Assembly: GCA_025769875.1 (NCBI GenBank) | Contig: JAGFNK010001224.1 | Location: forward strand, 1 to 12,710 | From: Russula earlei | Lineage: Eukaryota; Basidiomycota; Agaricomycetes; Russulales; Russulaceae | Reading direction: 5' to 3' | DNA length: 12,710 bases | Part shown: positions 8,143-12,710 of the stretch, piece after piece | Layout: each line of letters starts with the position of its first letter | Position numbering within the stretch: position 1 is the stretch's first letter | Notes under the pieces: model-generated | What the model was told of the DNA's origin: nothing | Databases searched by the model: none | Seen by the model: only the letters and a program-made list of their open reading frames with translations | Made by a program: the position numbers and the translations under genes

Positions 8143-8640
8143 TATTTCAGTTGCTGCTTGTGTCAAATCAATGGCTGTGGCAAAACATTCAGTGAGTTCG
8201 TCTATTGGCTCCTTGTTCTTTTCGATTACTGGAGTGTCTTCGGGAGATTCAGATTTCTTTGGTTCGCTGACACTAGTAACAGATATGTCTTGTTCTGGTT
8301 CGGTTCTAAACAGCCACCCAGCAGTATAGGGCTTGTTTTTGGTTCCTAAACCAAACTCTTCTGGATTGGTAATGAGGTTGTCCTCAAGCACGTAGAACCC
8401 GTCCTTGTCCCAATCAATGAAATACCAGTGATGGTTTATGTATTCCGCAGGTCGGACTTTGTTATTGAATTGAACGTCAAAAAATCCTCCTTTTGGATCT
8501 TCCGTAGGATGCCACTGTGCTCCTACACCTGTTAAGGAAAAGTTTTGAAGGTCTTGGGTTCTTCCTTTAAACCGTGCGTATCGTTTTCCACTACTTGCTG
8601 TTTGGAATGGAGTGACAATTGAATCCGACTCCAGATTTGC
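8143..8640 (-). CDS. Methionine-free N-terminal extension in frame with gag
   Basis: After a TAG at 8641-8643 the gag frame is open for 166 codons before its first ATG. The translation is protein-like, with Trp/Tyr-rich stretches (VRPAEYINHHWYFIDWDKDG, GWLFRTEPEQDIS) then Glu/Ser/Pro-rich sequence. From 8189 to 8640 there is no ATG on this strand in any frame. The only earlier ATG, at 8188-8186, is out of frame, in weak context, and opens a six-codon upstream ORF. A GTG at 8391 is not a convincing start. It may be the 3' part of a longer product whose start is lost at the truncation near 8640, or an extension of Gag from a non-AUG start. Confidence 0.55.
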
Positions 8641-9058
8641 CTAGCTTTCAATTGTGATATCGACAAGCTTGTTCCTGGCAAAAATACCAATGGATTTGAC
8701 TATGTTCTATATCCTTCTTTTCTAGGATATAAAGTCTTGGAGGAGTTCCTAATCGACACAGGTTCCTCCCTATGACTACTTCTGTGTAAGTTGGGATCCG
8801 AATCTTGCTCCTACTTGGTGCAAAGGTAAGTTACGCTCGACTTATGTTAAGATCTGACAGATCTTAGTACCGACTCTTCTTGTGAAAGAGTTGCTTGATA
8901 TAGTTCAAGCACTAGACTTCGAACCCTTTGATATTATCTCAGGAAGATTGAATGTAGAAAAGAGAGAGGGACCTCTTTCAGTTAGAGTCTGCACTATAGT
9001 TTGTTTAGATCGTTTTGACAAGATAATTGTCTTGTGGAAAAGTGTAAGTCGAGCATAA
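8641..9058 (+). pseudogene. Decayed plus-strand coding remnant with an aspartic-protease-like DTGSS motif
   Basis: Read on the plus strand from 8641, one frame gives NGFDYVLYPSFLGYKV and then EEFLIDTGSSL before a TGA at 8773. From 8771 another frame continues with YDYFCVSWDPNLAPTWCKGK, crosses a TGA at 8855, then continues in the same frame (VKELLDIVQALDFEPFDIIS, KREGPLSVRVCTIVCLDRFD) to TAA at 9056. LIDTGSS is the active-site motif of a retroelement aspartic protease; the rest is not recognised. One shift and one TGA mark it as a fragment. Its strand is opposite to elements 1 and 2, so it belongs to a third element or a captured gene. It abuts the truncated end of element 1. Confidence 0.45.
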
Positions 9059-9068
9059 GGCTCGACTT
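9046..9068. other. Perfect 9-bp stem-loop
   Basis: AAGTCGAGC, five bases ATAAG, then GCTCGACTT form a perfect inverted repeat. It overlaps the stop of the plus-strand remnant. No U tract follows and no function is assigned. The rest of 9069-9188 shows nothing I can support. Confidence 0.5.
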
Positions 9069-9195
9069 CTTGGTACCACAGACTATTTATATGATATCTC
9101 AATAACTACTGATCCGATTCGTACGAAACTCGGGGTGCACATAGCTGAGAACCAGTAGTATCCAAATACATAGGGCGCAATTAAAGAATGTTAGA

Positions 9196-9217
9196 AATGA
9201 CTCACGCGTGAGTCATT
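9196..9217. repeat. 22-bp perfect palindrome with two TGACTCA sites
   Basis: ATGACTCACGCGTGAGTCAT (9197-9216), plus one matching base on each side, is its own reverse complement. Each arm holds TGACTCA, the Gcn4/AP-1 consensus, around a central CGCG. It lies 7 bases inside the U5 end of the LTR. Confidence 0.8.
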
Positions 9218-9227
9218 CTTTTCTAGT

Positions 9228-9316
9228 ATCAGTCATGAATCAGTAAGCAATCAGTCATCGATCAGTAAGCAATCAGTAAGCAACTATGATCAAGATCAGT
9301 AAGCAATCACTAAGCC
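9228..9316. repeat. 11-bp tandem repeat, unit ATCAGTAAGCA
   Basis: About eight units of an 11-base repeat: four match ATCAGTAAGCA exactly, and others are variants such as ATCAGTCATGA, ATCAGTCATCG and ATCACTAAGCC; one 12-base unit is more diverged. It lies inside U5 of the element 2 LTR and is absent from the solo LTR. Confidence 0.75.
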
Positions 9317-9609
9317 AGACATATGAGTAATCACAGATGAGTCAACAAAACAGATGACAGTCGGAGAACAAGAGAATCTTAACAGTAACGGTGAGGCAAT
9401 CGAGACTGGAACACATTGGAAGGTGATGGTACATGCGAGGCTAAGAAGTGAGTCATGAAAACATATGAGAATCGTGAGGCCTGTCCAGGTAGGCTTGTCC
9501 GGTTGCCGGTCCGGTCCAAAGAACCAGTACTTGTGACAAGTACCCAGGAGGATGAGAGTATCACAAATTCACAAATGGACAGTCTGACAACTGCCATGCT
9601 TCATTGGGG

Positions 9610-9617
9610 CTTATATA
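9610..9617 (-). promoter_or_regulatory. TATA box of the element 2 LTR
   Basis: The minus strand reads TATATAAG, aligned with the TATA box at 6580-6587 in the solo LTR and lying in the block of sequence the two LTRs share. Transcription would start near 9585, reading leftward out of element 2. Confidence 0.55.
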
Positions 9618-9753
9618 CAGTGTACAGGGTCGATTACAAAGAACTGGAACTATTCTAGACCCTTTGGTACCATCCAATAGGACAATGGAGGCATAAACTT
9701 GCTTGTGTCAAGTTTCAGGCTTACTGAGCGCATTACTGATCATTGTGGAGTGA

Positions 9754-9854
9754 TGACATCATTATGATGTCACTGTGGAGCACTTAGTGAGCCTATGAGG
9801 TCACAGTGGAGTTGCTCAGTCAGCTATGATGTCATTGGAGCCTTGATGACATCA
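9754..9854 (-). promoter_or_regulatory. Cluster of CRE/bZIP-like sites in the element 2 LTR U3
   Basis: On the plus strand there are TGACATCA (9754-9761), TGATGTCA (9765-9772), TGAGGTCA (9796-9803), TGATGTCA (9827-9834) and TGACATCA (9847-9854). These are the counterparts of the five sites in the solo LTR. The outermost one is a perfect TGACGTCA there and TGACATCA here, a CpG transition. Confidence 0.5.
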
Positions 9855-10118
9855 GATGAGTTATGCAACAGTTTCTAAGAGTTTGTGCTGCTGTTTCAGG
9901 TTCTTGGTGGCTGGGTGACCATGTGGCTGCCACACAATAATTACCCGATTAGGAAATGGGTGCCTGGTCGTGTTATAGTGCCTTTGCAATAGCAATATCT
10001 TGCACCACAGGAGGGGTAGCCCAAGAAACAGAAGGGAGTTGGTAATGCAAAGTGAGAGAGGTCTCTCTTGAGTGAAATAGGATAATATATGGCCAGGACC
10101 TGGCCTTGGTTCATAACA

Positions 10119-10132
10119 TTCATCCCCTCTTT
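10119..10132 (-). other. Polypurine tract of element 2
   Basis: AAAGAGGGGATGAA on the minus strand directly precedes the TGTTATG start of the 3' LTR. This is the plus-strand DNA primer site used in reverse transcription. The pol stop TAA (10133-10131) lies just at its start. Confidence 0.8.
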
Positions 10133-10388
10133 ATAGACTTGTTGCTCCTGCAACGGTAGGGACTTGTTTCTTTGGAAGGTGGAGTAGTTTGCATATGAAA
10201 AGTTGAAGTCTGTTCATTTGTGGGGAGTTCTTTCTTGTTCTATGGATTGCTTTGGGGATAGCTGTGGTCGATTGGGTGCATGTGATCACAGGGGTTCTCT
10301 GAAAAGTTCTTTGGTAGCAAGGATAAAGGTAGTCATCAACGGAGGTCATGATGAGAGTTGTTGGTTTAGGGGTTACTCCTGGTGGGAA
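10131..10388 (-). pseudogene. Element 2 Pol C-terminal tail after the chromodomain
   Basis: In the same frame as integrase and chromodomain, the reading continues past a TGA at 10389 through FPPGVTPKPTT and a basic, Thr/Gln-rich tail to a TAA at 10131 placed exactly at the polypurine tract. It has no recognised domain. That the only non-TGA stop in the frame lies at the LTR boundary suggests the tail is the native end of Pol, and that the TGA at 10389 may be a mutation rather than the true stop. Confidence 0.55.
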
Positions 10389-10781
10389 TCATTTTAGCAC
10401 CTTCGGATATTTCCAATGGAAGTCTTTGACAAGTAATTGCGCTTTTGATAGGTTAGATACTGGTTCCCAAGTATTTTCTGCAGCAGTGTATCCTTTCCAT
10501 TTAACTAGGTATTGGATCCCTTTATGGTTTGGGGAGAGTCAACAGTTTAAGATCTGTTCTACTTCATATTGTTCTTCTCCTTCAACTAGTACCAGTGGTG
10601 GGTTTGAGAAGTTAGGACCGTGGGCATTGGTTTCTTTGTAAGGGTTAATCAGGGAGTGGTGAAAAACTGGGTGTATCTTCCAGGACTTTGGTAGTCCAAG
10701 ACAAACATTTACTGGATAGGCAGTGATGACTTTGAATGGTCCATAGCATCAAGGGGCTAGTTTTGCTTTTGGGGGAGTAGT
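10389..10781 (-). pseudogene. pol: Element 2 Pol: integrase C-terminus and chromodomain
   Basis: The frame shows CYGPFKVITAYPVNVCLGLP, then HPVFHHSLINPY, the GPF/Y integrase C-terminal module, and a chromodomain: EQYEVEQILN, GIQYLVKWKGYTAAENTWEP, LVKDFHWKYP. All three aromatic-cage positions appear aromatic (Tyr, Trp, and Trp of the NTWEP motif). In-frame TGA codons interrupt it at 10749 and 10539, both where relatives carry Arg or Lys. Confidence 0.85.
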
Positions 10782-11135
10782 TCATAGGTTTGTGGCTTCC
10801 AGCCATACTTGATCTCCTTCTTTAAAACAAAATGTGGGGAATTGAGGTCCTGATTGCTTCATGGTCTCAGTTGCTTGGTTCAGGGAGGCAGCTACTTCTT
10901 CTCTGAGCTGGTTTAGTCTCGTTAGACTTTCTTGGATGGAAGGGAACTTTGATGTTAAGGCACGGGGCAGAGCAAATGTTGGGTTAAAGCTGTACCAGAC
11001 CTCAAAAGGGGGTTTGTTCATAGCACTGTGTTGTCTGGCATTATGTGCAAACTCCATAAAGGGAATTAGTTCTGCCCAATTGTCCACTTGGTGGTTGCAA
11101 AATATTTGTAGATATTGTTCTAGTTCTTGGTTAAC
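10782..11135 (-). pseudogene. pol: Element 2 Pol: integrase region between the catalytic core and the GPF/Y module
   Basis: The reading continues in frame from the integrase core after a TGA at 11136: VNQELEQYLQIFCNHQVDNW, ELIPFMEFAHN, PFEVWYSFNP and EGDQVWLEATNL. This is the standard helical stretch after the catalytic Glu. It ends at another TGA (10782-10784), where relatives usually have Arg or Lys. No frameshift occurs within it. Confidence 0.85.
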
Positions 11136-11570
11136 TCATTCTGTTTCTCCATCTGTCTGTGGGTGATATGCCGTGCTCAATGATACTTTGACATTTAATT
11201 TCTTCCATAGTTCTTGAGTAACTTTTGCTGCAAATTGAGGGCCTCTGTCTGATATTATTTGTGTCAGGAGGCCTATTCTTCTCCAGACATTGTTCATGAT
11301 TAGTGTCACTGTTTTGTCTGCTGTGATTGTCTTGTTGCAAGGGGTAATGATTATTGCTTTGCTGAATTGATCTACCATGACTAGGAGGCTGTCAAAGCCT
11401 TGTGAAACTGGTAGGTCCATGATAAAGTCCATGGTAATGCTTTTCCATACTTCTCCAGCTGGTGTAATTGGTACGAGGGGTGTTTCTGTCTTTGGGCAGT
11501 TCTTTGTGCTTTGGCAATTGCGCAACCATCTACGTAACTTTTGACATAGGTTCACATTCCTGGCCACCAA
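11136..11570 (-). pseudogene. pol: Element 2 Pol: integrase catalytic core
   Basis: The D,D-35-E triad is complete: Asp48 in TMDFIMDLP (about 11429), Asp108 in SDRGPQFAA (about 11249) and Glu144 in DGETE (about 11141), counting from 11570. The zinc finger upstream (HHDSLATGH..., [13 protein letters not shown]) is in another frame that breaks near 11515 by loss of one base beside ATT, inside the CxxC. It also carries a TGA at 11552. The core ends at the TGA at 11136, just after the catalytic Glu. Confidence 0.9.
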
Positions 11571-11978
11571 TAGTTTTGGCTGATTAGTTCATAAGTTTTC
11601 CATTGGCCAGGATGTCCAGTGGCAAGGGAGTCATGATGTAGTTTCAGAAATTTCTTTCTTAGGGTGTCATTGTTTGGGATATAGACTTTCCTTTGAATAA
11701 TATTAGTCCATCTTTGAGGTTCCAGTCCTGTAAGCCTTTGGATAATTGTCTTGGTCCATTCTTTATAATGATTGCTAACGTGTTAGATACTTCTGGGTCG
11801 TAGTCTTTGCTAGATCGTAGTTGTTGTCGAAGTTCTTGGTCACCAATTGGTTCTGTAGCAGAGGTGCATGTTGCTCTAATTTAAAATATTTGTCATCTAG
11901 GAGCACCTTTCCATTGTTTTCGTTTTGTATCCCCTCTTTAAAGTCTGGCCGCCTGGACAGACCATCTGCTTTGTTCAT
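11571..11978 (-). pseudogene. pol: Element 2 Pol: RNase H-integrase linker and zinc-finger start
   Basis: The linker begins with MNKADGLSRRPDF, a conserved motif at the RNase H-integrase junction, and runs open to 11775, after which frames shift. The zinc-finger His pair can be read in another frame near 11640-11600 ([13 protein letters not shown]). At least one indel lies between 11775 and 11650. Confidence 0.75.
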
Positions 11979-12450
11979 AGTTCCTGGGTGATGGGTGATA
12001 GTGAAGTCAAAATTGCTGAGAAGGAGTGCCCATTGGGCTTGTCATCTCGTGAGTTTTTGTTTTGTCATGAAGCATGTCAAGTTATTGTGGTCTGTCCACA
12101 GATCAATGGGATGAGTAGCACCTTCAAGGTAGTGTTGGAAGTGCCAGAGGGATGAGACAATGGCAAGGAGTTCTTTATCATAGATCATGTAATTTTGTTG
12201 TACAGGGTCCAAGGATTTCAAAAATAGGCTATTGGGTGATATCTATTGAATTCATCAGGTTGTTCCAAGATTGCACTGACTGCAAAGTCGCTTGCATCAC
12301 AGATGAGCCGAAAGGGTTTAGTATGATCAGGTAACATGAGGACCAGGGCCATTGTGAATGCTTGGATTAGTTTTTGAAATGCTTGTTCTTTGTCATCATC
12401 CCACTTGAAGGGGTTTTCTTTCTTTGATAAGTTATTGCTGTTTTCAGAGC
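11979..12450 (-). pseudogene. pol: Element 2 Pol: RT thumb end and RNase H, truncated
   Basis: The coding remnant starts near 12450 with NNLSKKENPFKWDDDKEQAF, the connection region after the RT palm. RNase H follows: LICDASDFAVSAILEQ (first Asp), then after a one-base loss near 12217, YDKELLAIVSSLWHFQHYL (Glu) and LWTDHNNL (Asp). A TGA at 12042 interrupts LTR*QAQW, where relatives have Arg. The RT palm with YxDD is absent, so the element is cut in mid-pol. Confidence 0.85.
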
Positions 12451-12710
12451 ACTTGGCGGAGCTTGAATTCCACCCAAATCGGTGCAGAAACCCCCTCAAA
12501 CATGCGGGATGAATATCTCCCTCAAAACAGCTTCAATTCATATGAAGATTATTGTCCCTGAATCGCCTGAATGAGGGCTAGGCAGCCCATTGTTTTCATG
12601 AGATTTGAGTGAGAATTGGTGGAGCTGGACTCATGCCACCTCCACATGTGTATTAGATGAATTACAACTCAAAATCATGGTCTATATCTATTATTTTTCC
12701 CTCATGTTGT
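12451..12710. other. Unrecognised flanking sequence
   Basis: No pol similarity continues past about 12450, and no long open frame is seen. The stretch holds an imperfect hairpin at 12619-12645 (GTGGAGCTGG, loop ACTCATG, CCACCTCCAC; one mismatch). It could be another repeat's terminal region or host DNA. Confidence 0.4.

Larger units (their letters stand above)
1..8640 (-). mobile_element. Element 1: Ty3/Gypsy chromovirus, 5'-truncated, interrupted by a solo LTR
   Basis: On the minus strand the order is Gag (CCHC knuckle), aspartic protease, RT, RNase H, integrase and chromodomain, which is the Ty3/Gypsy chromovirus order. An LTR edge follows at 1687. The element enters at about 8640, where the gag frame ends abruptly against an unrelated plus-strand remnant, so no 5' LTR or primer-binding site is visible. 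The left end runs off the window. Two one-base frameshifts (near 5304 and 2690), two in-frame TGA codons (4109 and 1864) and a solo LTR inside gag make this copy defective. The domains are otherwise well preserved, so it is fairly young. Boundaries are by eye. Confidence 0.9.
9189..10118 (-). repeat. 3' LTR of element 2 (930 bp)
   Basis: On the minus strand it runs TGTTATGAACC...TTTCTAACA, with the inverted ends TGTTA/TAACA. It directly follows a polypurine tract (10119-10132), as a 3' LTR must. From 10118 to about 9566 it matches the solo LTR at 6079-6630. The remainder (R-U5, about 9560-9189) is unrelated to the solo LTR. It contains bZIP-like sites, a TATA box, an 11-bp tandem repeat and a 22-bp palindrome. 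No target duplication can be tested because the 5' end is missing. Confidence 0.9.
9189..12450 (-). mobile_element. Element 2: degenerate Ty3/Gypsy chromovirus, 5'-truncated
   Basis: On the minus strand the order is the end of RT, RNase H, linker, integrase, chromodomain, tail, polypurine tract and 3' LTR. The gag, protease and RT palm regions and the 5' LTR are absent: recognisable coding stops near 12450, where unrelated sequence begins. Seven in-frame TGA codons (12042, 11552, 11136, 10782, 10749, 10539, 10389) and at least three frameshifts make it a clear fossil, older than element 1. Confidence 0.9.

Noticed and set aside
8389..8391. GTG at 8391 as the gag start
   Set aside because: Eukaryotic initiation at GTG is unlikely, and the frame is open and protein-like on both sides; the ATG at 8142 has the better context.
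9228..9316. CRISPR-like array
   Set aside because: Units of 11 bases with no spacers, inside an LTR of a eukaryotic element.
9189..10118. Element 2 LTR as a second solo LTR
   Set aside because: It directly follows a polypurine tract and the end of pol, and the flanking bases (AAGAA and TTCAT) are not a duplication, so it is the 3' LTR of element 2.

Overview
This window is eukaryotic repeat DNA. It is almost entirely LTR retrotransposons of the Ty3/Gypsy (Metaviridae) class, in the chromodomain-bearing 'chromovirus' branch, nested in and truncated by one another. No host gene, tRNA, rRNA or CRISPR array is visible. The style of the chromoviruses and the TGA decay pattern suggest a fungus, most likely a basidiomycete. 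That is an inference from family resemblance; no host marker gene is present.

Layout. Element 1 lies on the minus strand, from about 8640 down to the left window edge. In transcription order it holds: a methionine-free open stretch (8640-8143); gag with a CCHC zinc knuckle (8142-6886); protease, reverse transcriptase, RNase H, integrase and chromodomain (6059 to about 2600); a long unrecognised pol tail (to 1864, then 1863-1700); and an LTR that begins at 1687 and runs off the left edge. Gag is cut within its last codons by an 828-bp solo LTR (6079-6906) in the opposite orientation, flanked by the 5-bp target duplication AGCCA. Element 1 carries two one-base frameshifts and two in-frame TGA codons. 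Its 5' LTR is missing, because it is truncated at about 8640. Bases 8641-9058 hold a decayed plus-strand coding remnant with a DTGSS motif.

Element 2 is also on the minus strand, from about 12450 down to 9189. It is an older, 5'-truncated chromovirus: the end of RT, RNase H, integrase, chromodomain, a short tail ending at a TAA, a polypurine tract, and a complete 930-bp 3' LTR (9189-10118). It is riddled with TGA stops and frameshifts. Its U3 is closely related to the solo LTR, but its R-U5 is unrelated. Bases 12450-12710 are unrecognised flanking DNA.

The most striking signal is in the LTR of element 1. The minus strand between 1 and 1698 contains no ATG in any frame, and the ATG-free zone ends within about 11 bases of the LTR edge. 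The same strand nevertheless carries two long, protein-like open frames (346 and at least 231 codons) with no methionine. The gag leader (8189-8640) is also ATG-free and open in the gag frame. I infer that the LTR and leader are translated, or encode a protein end, while being kept free of AUG so that scanning ribosomes reach the gag AUG at 8142.
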